From Saprospiraceae bacterium (GTDB lineage: Bacteria > Bacteroidota > Bacteroidia > Chitinophagales > Saprospiraceae): a stretch of 32,703 nt of DNA. The notes under the pieces were generated by a model. The model searched no databases, was not told the DNA's origin, and saw only the letters and a list, made by a program, of their open reading frames with translations. This document shows, piece by piece, positions 1-7,161 of this stretch. Position numbers and translations under genes: made by a program. Position 1 is the stretch's first letter. Each line of letters opens with the position of its first letter. The stretch is taken from assembly GCA_025055285.1 (NCBI GenBank), contig JANWXM010000003.1, positions 1 to 32,703 on the forward strand, read 5' to 3'.

Positions 1-359
1 AAATTCGGCTTTGAAGGTAATCCCTCTGGAACGGGCGGGTAGTATTCCGCTGGCAGAAAAACAGTACAGGCCTGATACAGTGTGTCTACAATAACCTGGT
101 TGGCCGACTCCACGGAAATACTCGGATATCCTGCCGACTCTAAAGAGCAGACGACGGACACATATTTCCCCTCTGCATTCAACCGACGCGCCAGCGCGTG
201 CAGCAGTGTCGTCTTGCCCGTCTGCCGCGGCGCATGGATGAGAAAGTACTGCTTGGCTTCAATCAGCCGACGAATTTCAGGATACATGCCGCGGAGCGGG
301 TCTACCATGTAGTGCTCTTCCGGGTCGCACCGGCCGGTGGTGTTGAAATAGCGCGCCAT
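1..359 (-). CDS. AAA-like ATPase, 5' part (runs off the left edge)
   Basis: The minus-strand frame opens with ATG at 359 and stays open to base 1, giving 119 codons of an incomplete gene. The product starts MARYFNTTGRCDPEEHY and carries a Walker A motif APRQTGKT (K49), so it is a P-loop ATPase of the AAA-like type (AAA_35-like, my family call). No function can be assigned from this part. It is the inverted partner of the gene starting at 31853: the first 62 codons are about 95% identical in DNA, and after that the two differ strongly. A TATCTTTG promoter box lies only 6 nt upstream of the ATG. The start is chosen because both copies share it and the box directly precedes it. Walker B and the rest lie outside the window. 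Confidence 0.8.
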   Translation of the reverse strand, partial: MARYFNTTGRCDPEEHYMVDPLRGMYPEIRRLIEAKQYFLIHAPRQTGKTTLLHALARRLNAEGKYVSVVCSLESAGYPSISVESANQVIVDTLYQACTVFLPAEYYPPVPEGLPSKPN

Positions 360-396
360 GAGGACAAAGATAGGCACAGGGCCGCCGAATTCGTTC
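174..396 (-). repeat. Inverted repeat, left arm (5' end of the ATPase gene)
   Basis: This segment is the inverted counterpart of 31816-32038. It covers the promoter box, the start codon and the first 62 codons. By eye there are about 10 mismatches in the 186 coding bases, most of them synonymous. Similarity drops sharply on the gene-internal side at the left end of this interval. The arms are about 31.4 kb apart and could support inversion or gene conversion. Confidence 0.75.
365..372 (-). promoter_or_regulatory. Bacteroidota -7 promoter box TATCTTTG for the left ATPase
   Basis: A perfect TAnnTTTG match lies 6 nt from the ATG at 359. The second ATPase copy has the same box at the same spacing (31840-31847). 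With a start site about 7 nt after the box, transcription would begin at or next to the ATG, so the mRNA may be leaderless. No clear -33 TTTG is visible. Confidence 0.55.
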
Positions 397-768
397 ATTT
401 ATTCCGGCTGTTGGCGAAAGGTCGCAGGTTGTTCGCCCGCAGTCGCTCAGTTTTCCAGCCGTTGTGAGCGCTGAGGGAAACATACACTACCGACAGGAGC
501 ACTTGTCTGAAGCACGTTTACCCTTCTGACAAACATTCCATCTACTCTATCCACCCCCCTGAATGTGATGCCTGTCAGCACGATAGATGAATAAGGTAGA
601 AGGAGACACGCCAGACCCTCCGGTAAACCAGAGGGTTACGGGATGGTGAATGCACATAATGGGAATTTTAGGCCGATGTCCACTTCGAATGGACAGCTGT
701 TTTCCAGACTTGGCAAGGAGAGAGCAAGGTTTCTTTCACTGATATCCTGGAGAATAGTTCCTAAAGAA
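397..768. other. Non-coding spacer between the ATPase 5' end and the transposase remnant
   Basis: Apart from the palindromic repeat at 561-651, I see no gene here. A plus-strand open frame from 643 to 1104 begins inside the repeat and lies antisense to the transposase remnant, so I do not accept it. Bases 397-560 show no promoter, hairpin or coding signal that I can support. Confidence 0.5.
561..651 (+). repeat. REP/BIME-like palindromic repeat, copy 1
   Basis: The order of parts is a GTGATGCCTGTCAG block, GATAGATGAA, CGCCAGACCCTC, a hairpin (CCCTC-CGGTAAACCA-GAGGG), then GTTACGGGATGGTGAATG. The same order recurs at 31457-31535 (minus strand) and 31555-31648, and in degraded form at 14182-14265. 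The hairpin core varies but keeps its complementarity, and the flanks are conserved. That is what repetitive extragenic palindromes look like. No associated transposase is visible in the window. Confidence 0.6.
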
Positions 769-1782
769 TTAGGCTGCGATTTTTCCAAAGTCATACCGTT
801 TTCGGATTTTGGGATGATTTTCTGTGAGGTTCAGAAACTTAGCGAACACGTCAAAATTTCGTTCAATCATCCATTCATTGAAATCCTGTGTTTTAACGTC
901 GGCCATCGAATACGGCCTCTGCGGGCTTTTGTCTATGGAACAGATGTTCCGGGCCGGGAATTTCAAATCCATACGGCCGAAGCACTTGACCAACTTGACC
1001 GCGCCGTCTTGGTTCCGCGCATGGACGATAGCGATGTTGACCATGCGTTTGAACAACTTGATGACGAAAGCTACGCCTGCGTAAATACGAGGGCTTTCCT
1101 CTGAGGCAATGCAGGGCAGTTGCTTAGCGTCCGGATTTCGGGCTAAAAGGCGGTCGCCGTATTTTTTAAGCCCTCTTATCTGGGCGGTGATGCGTAGAGC
1201 AGCATCGCATCGTCACGCAAGCGGGTGATGGCCTCGAGAACGCTCTCAAGCGCTGTGTTTACAAAGGATTTTTTGGCAAAGAAGGCATCGACCGCCAAAT
1301 ATTGGCTCCTTTTGAGCCGTTTAGGCGCTTGTTGCCTCAACGGGTGGCTATAAAGATCCCTCAGCCCTCGGCCCTCTCGCGACAAGGTTTGAGCCACCAC
1401 ATCGTACACTGCCGGGTTGGCCTGCACGTCCCCTGCCGCAAAACTGCACCCTTCCAGACTCCACTGCGCCCTCCCTGCACGGCTAGACTAAAAGTAGCCC
1501 ACGCCAGGCATGCGCTTGCCGCGCTCAGGAAGAAGGGTCAAGGGCAATCGGGCGTGGATGGCCAGTGCATTTCTCGGTCAAGAGCCAGTTAAACGTCTGA
1601 AAATCAGAGGCTGTCTAGTAGTGGCTGCGGTAGGTCAGTTCGTTCTTATGGCCGCAGTGCTCAAAATTCATGCAGGTGTACCGGCTGAGAAGGGACAGGA
1701 AAAAGCCCAAGTGGTGGTGAAAGAAATCGTGTTGCCATTTGTTTGCATTCGGCATTGGCTGCAGGATTGCGCCTATGGGCAT
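769..1782 (-). pseudogene. Decayed DDE transposase of an IS4-superfamily type element
   Basis: Read on the minus strand, pieces in different frames line up in order with one Bacteroidota transposase family. An N-terminal part from ATG at 1782 has NANKWQHDFFHHHLGFFLSL. A middle part has IALDPS, GYF and QANPAVYDVVAQ. Then at 1427-1176 comes YLAVDAFFAKKSFVNTALES with AITRLRDDAMLLY, then RNPDAKQLPCIASEE, and finally 1110-769 with RIYAGVAFVIKLFKRMVN, then RPYSMADVKTQDFNEW and ending YDFGKIAA. Several frameshifts and stops separate the pieces. The segment with the last catalytic acidic residue (normally an RDAKQ-like motif) appears to be deleted between LKFPARN and CSIDKSPQRP. It cannot make an active enzyme. 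The family is recognised from memory of motifs. I could not define terminal inverted repeats. Confidence 0.72.
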
Positions 1783-2011
1783 TTCGCCGTTCACGAGCAG
1801 AAAGTATCGGGTTGATATTTCGTACCACAAACCTAAACTTTTGCCCTTTTTTATCTCAACATTTTCAAACCGGATAGGGCGATTTCCTTACGAAGTATTG
1901 TTGTATCTTGTATAAATATTCGTGAGATTAACTTCCTCAGATTCTTTAAGAGACGACCTTCTCGGTCCCGCTAGCTTCCCAGAGCGTGACCAGTACGAGT
2001 GAGAGTTGAAG
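1783..2011. other. Short spacer holding the lost 5' part of the antitoxin gene
   Basis: Bases 1783-1915 hold no gene that I can support. From about 1916 the frame of the downstream XRE gene is open and reads DDLLGPASFPERDQYE, then TGA at 2000-2002, then ELKMEIL. This matches the usual N-terminal extension of this antitoxin type. No toxin gene is recognisable upstream. Confidence 0.5.
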
Positions 2012-2242
2012 ATGGAAATTCTGGGCGATCTAATTCGGCAGTTAAGGCTCGAAAGGAACCTGACGCAAGCCGAGTTGGGCGCCCTGCCTGGCGTCCAGAA
2101 AGCGCAGGTTTCGAAGCTGGAGAACAACGCCACCAATGTCTCAATGGGCACTTTGCTTTCTGTGCTTAAAGCGTCGAATGCTAAGGCCTACCTGCAGGTA
2201 GACCTTCCGAGCAAAGAATTCGCTATTGCCACTGCTCAATGA
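2012..2242 (+). CDS. HigA-like XRE-family HTH protein, N-terminally shortened
   Basis: The 76-residue product has a compact XRE helix-turn-helix (LTQAELGALPGVQKAQVSKL at about residues 17-36) followed by NNATNVSMGTLLSVLKASNAKA. This is the pattern of antitoxins of RelE/HigB-type toxin-antitoxin modules that bind their own operator. The reading frame continues upstream with PERDQYE, a stop (TGA 2000-2002), then ELK before ATG 2012, so relatives with the longer N-terminus would read straight through. Either this is a decaying gene, or translation restarts at ATG 2012 (or TTG 2006) and gives a functional DNA-binding domain. There is no partner toxin on either side: upstream is a dead transposon, downstream is superoxide dismutase. 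An orphan antitoxin is the simplest reading. Confidence 0.65.
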   Translation: MEILGDLIRQLRLERNLTQAELGALPGVQKAQVSKLENNATNVSMGTLLSVLKASNAKAYLQVDLPSKEFAIATAQ

Positions 2243-2302
2243 ATGTGGGAGCATTCCTTGTCCTCGTGTGCATAGAGGGCAGGGGCGTTTCCTGTAGCCT
2301 TA

Positions 2303-2348
2303 CCTCCCGACAAGCTGCTTGTATGCTTGGGTAGGGAGGCAGGTTTTT
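2303..2348 (+). terminator. Possible terminator after the XRE gene
   Basis: CCTCCC at 2303-2308 pairs with GGGAGG at 2334-2339. An inner stem CAAGC/GCTTG (2311-2315 with 2325-2329) lies inside it, and a run of five T follows at 2344-2348. A second, looser hairpin (GCGGGCT 2415-2421 with AGCCCGC 2443-2449, then TTTT) lies further on. No gene was found in 2243-2485. Confidence 0.4.
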
Positions 2349-2485
2349 GAAGGGAGTCCAGTAAAGCAAGGCTTTGCCCACGGCTTTGAGGCAGATTGTT
2401 TGACCAAAAGACAGGCGGGCTTTCCGCCGCAACGAGAGCGTCAGCCCGCTTTTGACATACGGAAATTAAATGGTCAGCCTACGCA

Positions 2486-3097
2486 CTATGAGCGCGCAGC
2501 GGCATAGTGTTGGGCTACAGCGTCCCAGTTCACCACATTCCACCAAGCCTCTACATAGTCAGGCCGGCGATTTTGATAATGCAGATAATATGCATGTTCC
2601 CACACGTCCAAGCCAAGGATGGGTTTTCCTGGCTTTTCAGCGACGTCCATAAGTGGATTATCCTGGTTAGGAGTGCTGGTGATGAACAAATTGCCATCGG
2701 CATCTAGGCAAAGCCAAGCCCAACCCGACCCAAAGCGACCAATGGCTGCTGCAGCGAATTGCTTTTTGAATTCTTCGAAGGAGCCAAACGTTTTCTCGAT
2801 CGCCGCAGCCAATTCACCAGAGGGTTGTCCACCACCATTGGGCGACATGATATTCCAAAAGAATGTGTGATTCCAATGGCCTCCGCCATTATTGCGCACT
2901 GCCACTGGCAATTGTGAGACGTTGGCAAGCAGCTCTTCGATAGACTTATTCTCGTGTTCTGTGCCCTGAATGGCTGCATTGAGGTTGTTTACGTAGGCTG
3001 CATGGTGTTTGCCGTGATGAATCTCCATTGTTCGCGCATCAATGTACGGTTCTAGCGCATTGTGCGGATAGGGTAAAGCAGGTAATGTGAAAGCCAT
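2486..3097 (-). CDS. sodA: Superoxide dismutase, Mn/Fe family (Mn-type signature)
   Basis: The enzyme converts superoxide to oxygen and hydrogen peroxide in the cytoplasm. The 203-residue product starts [20 protein letters not shown], the family's normal N-terminus. Metal ligands are H27, H77 (in HWNHTFFW), D164 and H168 (in [10 protein letters not shown]). GGGHWNH and TPNQDNPLM favour the Mn or cambialistic subtype over the strict Fe type, because the active-site glutamine comes from the C-terminal domain. The open frame extends 35 codons upstream, but that part lies across the promoter box at 3147-3154, so ATG 3097 is the start. The gene stands alone, downstream of a hairpin and its own promoter. 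Confidence 0.95.
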   Translation of the reverse strand: MAFTLPALPYPHNALEPYIDARTMEIHHGKHHAAYVNNLNAAIQGTEHENKSIEELLANVSQLPVAVRNNGGGHWNHTFFWNIMSPNGGGQPSGELAAAIEKTFGSFEEFKKQFAAAAIGRFGSGWAWLCLDADGNLFITSTPNQDNPLMDVAEKPGKPILGLDVWEHAYYLHYQNRRPDYVEAWWNVVNWDAVAQHYAAARS

Positions 3098-3146
3098 AAC
3101 AAGGAAGATTTTTCGTAAGAATGTTTTTTGCCACAACAGGCATTTG

Positions 3147-3154
3147 CAAAGATA
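3147..3154 (-). promoter_or_regulatory. -7 promoter box TATCTTTG for superoxide dismutase
   Basis: This is a perfect TAnnTTTG match about 50 nt upstream of the start codon. A TTTCG (+ strand 3168-3172) at about the right distance could serve as a weak -33 element. The box decides the short start of the gene. Confidence 0.6.
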
Positions 3155-3178
3155 GTTCATTAGCGAGCGAAATTTTAA

Positions 3179-3212
3179 CGCCCGGCGCTCTCCTTCGAGC
3201 ACCGGGCGCTTC
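3179..3212 (-). terminator. GC-rich hairpin between the kinase and superoxide dismutase genes
   Basis: CGCCCGGCGCTC pairs with GAGCACCGGGCG around the loop TCCTTC, with one mismatch. On the minus strand it is followed by TTAAAATTT. It lies downstream of the kinase gene and upstream of the dismutase promoter, so I read it as the terminator of the two-component operon. The remaining spacer up to 3421 contains nothing else I can support. Confidence 0.55.
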
Positions 3213-3421
3213 GATCTAACTAACGTTTGTTTGCCTGCATCGTGCGTCTGAGCCTTTTGCTCGAAGACAACACGAAAATGCGAACGCTGCGACTTCTTAT
3301 AAATGGAGCGATGTAAGATGTAAGCGGTTCTTGTGAAGCCCTTGGCAAAGGTTGGTCAGCTTCTACAGCTTCTAATCCAGAAAAAAACGGATTTTTACAA
3401 TCAGGTAAAACCCTGAAAAAA

Positions 3422-5308
3422 TCACCGGTTTTTTACGGAGACTGTAACCAAGGTGCTCACACCCTGCCCTATGGCCGCTTGGACGTTTATTTCGCCTCGG
3501 ATGAATTGGACGCGCTGGCGAATGTTGTCCGAGCCCATACCCTTTGTGACTTGAGCTGGGTCAAAGCCAATGCCGTTATCTTCGACTAGGATGGCAATGT
3601 CGTCGCCAGTTCGAGTAAGTTGTACGAGAATCTCCGTAGCCTGGGCATGCTTAATGCTATTCTGGAGAAGTTCTTGAATGATGCGGTAACAGTTCAGCGC
3701 AATGGTATGGTCTAGGTGGTCGAAGTTGCCAAATTTTTGAAAGTGAATAGCAGGACCATCTGGTGTACGGAAGCGCGCAATCAGGTCCTGAATGGCTTTG
3801 ACCAAGCCAAACCGGCTTAAGGAAATAGGTTGCAAATTGTGCGAAATTTGGCGGGTTTCGGCAATAGTGTCGGCGAGAAGTTCCTTTACCTTGACAAAAT
3901 CTTCACTATTCGCCAATTGGGGCAGTTGTTTGGATAGGCTTTCCAAGCGCATGCGAATAGCAGCGAGCATGCCACCAACGCTGTCGTGAAGGTCGTGAGC
4001 TATCCGCCTGCGTTCACTTTCTTGACCCTCGATCATGCTCTGCATGGATTCGATGCGCAGGGCATCCTCTAATTGCCGAATCATCTGCTGATTGATCTGC
4101 TCGCGTTGTTCGGCGATGACTCGACTGGTTCTGAGGCGATGTCTGTAGTCGCGCGCCATGAAGAATAAGGCGATAATAGCAGCAGCAAAAAAGAGCGAAA
4201 TAGCGTAGAAAAAGCTGCGCTGTTGTTGTTTGGCCTCTTCTACTGCTTCTATTTCACGGCTTAATCTTTCTACTCTTTTCAGATGTTCATGGGTGCCGTA
4301 TTGGACTGCTAGACGCAGCGAGCTAGCAAGCCGGTCTCGTCGTAGGATAGTATCTGTCAGCCCAATATATCGCTGAGCATATAGCAAAGCTTGTTCAGCG
4401 CTATCCAAAACGTAGTAAACGGTATAGAGGTGCCGATATAGGTTGCAGCGCATTTCGTCGGATGCAGCGCTGCAAACCTCTTCTGCTCGCTTAAAAGCGC
4501 GCAAAGCCAGAGGGTAGTCTCCAAGTGAGAAGTTGAGGTGACCAATGCGATATTCTGCCTCTACAAGAGAGGAGGTGCGATTGCTTTGACGGGCTAGGTC
4601 GCGAGCGCGAAAAGCAAAGGCATGCGCCTCGGCATATCTTTTTTCTTCTCTTAGAAAATCTACCTCCTGCAAGAGGGCTGTAATGAGCAGAAGGGTATCG
4701 CCCAACGCTATGCTACGGTCTCGAAAAGAGAATCGCAGGGCTGCGGCCTGAAGTGTGTCACCGCGCAGTTGATGAACGCGAGCCATTTGGGCCAACAGGA
4801 GGACTTCAGAGCGCTGGTCACCGAGCTTTTTAAAGTATTGAAGCGCCTCTCGATGCATGACAAGCGCTTCGTCTGCCATGCCGCGTTCTGGCATACGGGT
4901 TGCCAACTCTGCACGAGCGCGATGATAAGCCAACGAATCGCCTGCCTGCTTAAAATATTCGACGCTGCGCGCCAAGTATGAGAAGGCAGAATCTCGGTTG
5001 TATCCGCCTTCCTCGCGATAGAGGGCCCATCTGTACCACCCAAAAGCTTGTTTACGCAAATCGCGTTCTCGAATGCCCTCGCTGATTAGATGCTGGATTT
5101 CGTCGAATGTCAAAGGCCGTTCGAAGAGCTCATAACTCTTTTGAGCGCTCAGCGGCGTAACCCATCCTGCAAACGTCAGCAGGACAGTCTTTCCAACTAA
5201 GAACCACCCGCAACGGCAGAACCGATGCAGCAACCATGCCCTACCACGTAAGCCTACGATTTGCAGGTTTTTTCCCATTCGACGGCTCAATCGTCCAACA
5301 ACTTCCAA
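3422..5308 (-). CDS. TPR-containing sensor histidine kinase, HisKA_3 (NarX/DesK-like) type
   Basis: The kinase partners the response regulator just upstream; its start overlaps the regulator's end by 22 nt, so the two are translated together. The 628-residue protein has a hydrophobic N-terminal segment (about residues 33-55), probably a signal or anchor. A helical region of TPR-like repeats follows (about 65-340), then a short coiled coil, one transmembrane segment (about 366-388, FFYAISLFFAAAIIALFF) and the kinase core. The phosphoacceptor is H441 in RRIAHDLHDSVGG. The ATPase domain has an N box (ELLQNSIKHA), VEDNGIGFD and KGMGSDNIRQR. This layout, periplasmic or extracytoplasmic TPRs followed by a HisKA_3 core, is common in Bacteroidota. 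The signal sensed is unknown. Confidence 0.92.
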   Translation of the reverse strand: MEVVGRLSRRMGKNLQIVGLRGRAWLLHRFCRCGWFLVGKTVLLTFAGWVTPLSAQKSYELFERPLTFDEIQHLISEGIRERDLRKQAFGWYRWALYREEGGYNRDSAFSYLARSVEYFKQAGDSLAYHRARAELATRMPERGMADEALVMHREALQYFKKLGDQRSEVLLLAQMARVHQLRGDTLQAAALRFSFRDRSIALGDTLLLITALLQEVDFLREEKRYAEAHAFAFRARDLARQSNRTSSLVEAEYRIGHLNFSLGDYPLALRAFKRAEEVCSAASDEMRCNLYRHLYTVYYVLDSAEQALLYAQRYIGLTDTILRRDRLASSLRLAVQYGTHEHLKRVERLSREIEAVEEAKQQQRSFFYAISLFFAAAIIALFFMARDYRHRLRTSRVIAEQREQINQQMIRQLEDALRIESMQSMIEGQESERRRIAHDLHDSVGGMLAAIRMRLESLSKQLPQLANSEDFVKVKELLADTIAETRQISHNLQPISLSRFGLVKAIQDLIARFRTPDGPAIHFQKFGNFDHLDHTIALNCYRIIQELLQNSIKHAQATEILVQLTRTGDDIAILVEDNGIGFDPAQVTKGMGSDNIRQRVQFIRGEINVQAAIGQGVSTLVTVSVKNR

Positions 5309-5961
5309 TAAATGGCTGCTTTTACTAAGCCTGCTGTGTTTCGAGCTCCCAACTTAGCCAACAGAGCAGCCCGATGGCTCTCTACCGTTTTTTCTGACAA
5401 AAACAATTGGGCAGCAATCTCCTGAGTCGTTCGTTCATCCACAATGAGTTTGAGCACCTCGCGCTCTCGCCGGCTGATCTTAGGCGGCTCTTTGGGCGTA
5501 CCACTCTTGCGGTCGCGCATGAGCCCTTGCATCACCGTATCCGTAACTTCCTTCGAAAAATATGTCTTTCCTCCCGCCAAAGTGCGGATGGCATGGCACA
5601 ATTCTGCTCGGTCTGTGCTTTTGAGCACATATCCCTGTGCACCGTGGCTGAGCATCGCTGTAATGTAACTCTCATCGTTGTGCATGGATAGGGCTAAAAT
5701 CTTGACTGTCGGGCACTGTTCGCGCAATTGCTTGCATATCTCCAGACCTGAGCAATCGGGCATATTGATGTCTAGTAAAAGCACGTCGGGCTTTGCCTCT
5801 GGCACGCGTTGAAGTGCCTCACGGCCATTGCGCGCATGGCCACATACTTCAAAATCTGGTTCGCTATTTAGCAAGCTTTCCAGACCTTCAACAAACATGG
5901 CGTGGTCGTCTGCGATAAAGATGCGAATCACGGCTGTCGTTCGTTTCACAAGGTGACACAA
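5287..5961 (-). CDS. NarL/LuxR-family response regulator
   Basis: The DNA-binding output partner of the adjacent kinase. The receiver domain (about residues 12-130) has the acidic pair in FIADDHAMF, the phospho-acceptor aspartate in DVLLLDINMPDCSG and the conserved lysine in GYVLKST. The C-terminal LuxR-type helix-turn-helix (about 158-215) reads ISRREREVLKLIVDE, then TTQEIAAQLFLSEKTVESHR. The start is uncertain. ATG 5961 gives 224 residues, while GTG 5931 gives a product starting with IRIFIADDH, the usual N-terminus of the family. A TACCTTTG box at 5980-5987 fits either. It is divergent from prfA across a 123-nt (ATG 5961) or 153-nt (GTG 5931) shared promoter region. Confidence 0.93.
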   Translation of the reverse strand: MCHLVKRTTAVIRIFIADDHAMFVEGLESLLNSEPDFEVCGHARNGREALQRVPEAKPDVLLLDINMPDCSGLEICKQLREQCPTVKILALSMHNDESYITAMLSHGAQGYVLKSTDRAELCHAIRTLAGGKTYFSKEVTDTVMQGLMRDRKSGTPKEPPKISRREREVLKLIVDERTTQEIAAQLFLSEKTVESHRAALLAKLGARNTAGLVKAAIYWKLLDD

Positions 5962-5979
5962 TACCTACTAACGCTTCTA

Positions 5980-5987
5980 CAAAGGTA
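5980..5987 (-). promoter_or_regulatory. -7 promoter box TACCTTTG for the two-component operon
   Basis: A perfect TAnnTTTG match 18 nt upstream of ATG 5961 (48 nt upstream of GTG 5931). No strong -33 TTTG is visible. Confidence 0.5.
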
Positions 5988-6040
5988 CTCTATTGCCTTG
6001 ATTAAATGGCCTGTGCAGATGAATTAAACCTTACTCCAGG

Positions 6041-6058
6041 TATCTTTGTCTATCTTTG
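6041..6058 (+). promoter_or_regulatory. Tandem -7 boxes TATCTTTG upstream of prfA
   Basis: The 10-mer TATCTTTGTC occurs twice in direct succession (6041-6050 and 6051-6060), giving two perfect TAnnTTTG boxes 10 nt apart. The start codon is at 6085. An upstream in-frame TTG at 6046 lies inside the first box, so it is not the start. Confidence 0.55.
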
Positions 6059-6084
6059 TCGCTCTATACAAGCACAGTGGCTTT

Positions 6085-7161
6085 ATGCGAGACAAGTTAG
6101 AAGCCATTCGCGATAAATATCTGCATCTGGAAGAGCAGCTAGCCGACCCAACTTTGGCGGCCGATGTTGAACGCTTTCGAAAATTGAATAAAGAATACAA
6201 AAAGTTGCAGCCTATCGTCGCTACCTACGAGCGTTACAAAAAGGTGCTTGCTCAGATTGATAGCGCTCGTGAAGTGTTGGAGGTTGAGAGCGACCCAGAA
6301 ATGCGCCAGATGGCTCGCGAGGAAATTGATACACTTCAGGTACAACTCGAGGCTCTAGAAGGCGAGCTCAAAGAATTGCTTATTCCTCGAGACCCTGAGG
6401 ATGAAAAAGACGTTATCTTTGAAATTCGCGCCGGTACAGGTGGTGACGAAGCAGCACTTTTTGCTGGCGATCTTTACCGCATGTACATGCGCTATTTTCA
6501 ACGCCAGGGTTGGGAGGTAGAGGTCGTAGATGAAAGCCCGGGCACAGTAGGTGGATTTTCCAAGGTGATTTTAGAGGTGCGCGGTGAAAACGTGTATAGC
6601 AGGCTTAAGTTTGAGTCAGGCATTCATCGCGTACAGCGGGTGCCTGAAACAGAAGCTAAAGGGCGGATTCACACCTCTGCTGCATCGGTAGCAGTGTTGC
6701 CTATCATAGAACCTGAGGAGATCAACATCCGCAAAGAGGATTTGCGCCGCGACGTATTTCGCTCAAGCGGTGCAGGTGGCCAACATGTTAACCGTACGGA
6801 ATCGGGCGTGCGATACACGCACTTACCCACAGGCCTGGTAGCCGAGAGCACAGAAAGTCGCTCACAGCACAAGAACAGCGAAATTGCCCTCGGACGCCTT
6901 TTGCAACAACTGCGCGAGATGCAGCTCCAACAACAGCGCTCTGCCTTAGCGATGCAACGCCGAAGCTTGGTAGGCTCGGGCGACCGCTCTGAAAAAATCC
7001 GCACCTACAACTGGCCGCAAAACCGCGTTACTGACCATCGGCTGGAAGGAGAACAGAAGAATTTTAACTTGGACAAAATCATTGAAGGTGAATTGGACGA
7101 GCTGATTGAAGCCTTAACCGTAGCTGATCATGCTGCCAAACTACAGACAGAGACAGTCTAA
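6085..7161 (+). CDS. prfA: Peptide chain release factor 1
   Basis: This factor recognises UAA and UAG in the ribosomal A site and triggers peptide release. The 358-residue product has the normal length of the family. The catalytic GGQ (G231-G232-Q233) lies in SSGAGGQHVNRTESG. The C-terminus has RSEKIRTYNWPQNRVTDHR, which marks RF1 and separates it from RF2. The stop-codon-reading tripeptide PxT is P187-E188-T189; PAT or PVT is the more familiar form. ATG 6085 is chosen because the product then starts MRDKLEAIRDKY, as expected. The stop codon overlaps the convergent pseudouridine synthase stop by 4 nt (CTAA), so there is no room for an intergenic terminator. Confidence 0.96.
   Translation: MRDKLEAIRDKYLHLEEQLADPTLAADVERFRKLNKEYKKLQPIVATYERYKKVLAQIDSAREVLEVESDPEMRQMAREEIDTLQVQLEALEGELKELLIPRDPEDEKDVIFEIRAGTGGDEAALFAGDLYRMYMRYFQRQGWEVEVVDESPGTVGGFSKVILEVRGENVYSRLKFESGIHRVQRVPETEAKGRIHTSAASVAVLPIIEPEEINIRKEDLRRDVFRSSGAGGQHVNRTESGVRYTHLPTGLVAESTESRSQHKNSEIALGRLLQQLREMQLQQQRSALAMQRRSLVGSGDRSEKIRTYNWPQNRVTDHRLEGEQKNFNLDKIIEGELDELIEALTVADHAAKLQTETV

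Noticed and set aside
198-467. Plus-strand frame at 198-467 resembling a minus-strand frame at 31727-32014
   Set aside because: Both are antisense shadows of the duplicated ATPase gene; their similarity only reflects the DNA repeat.
643-1104. 153-codon plus-strand open frame
   Set aside because: It begins inside a palindromic repeat and is antisense to a recognisable transposase remnant; the protein matches no family I know.
1888-2011. Possible RelE/HigB-type toxin end (REINFLRFFK) upstream of the XRE gene
   Set aside because: It is short, in another frame and overlaps the antitoxin's own N-terminal extension; no upstream toxin body exists.
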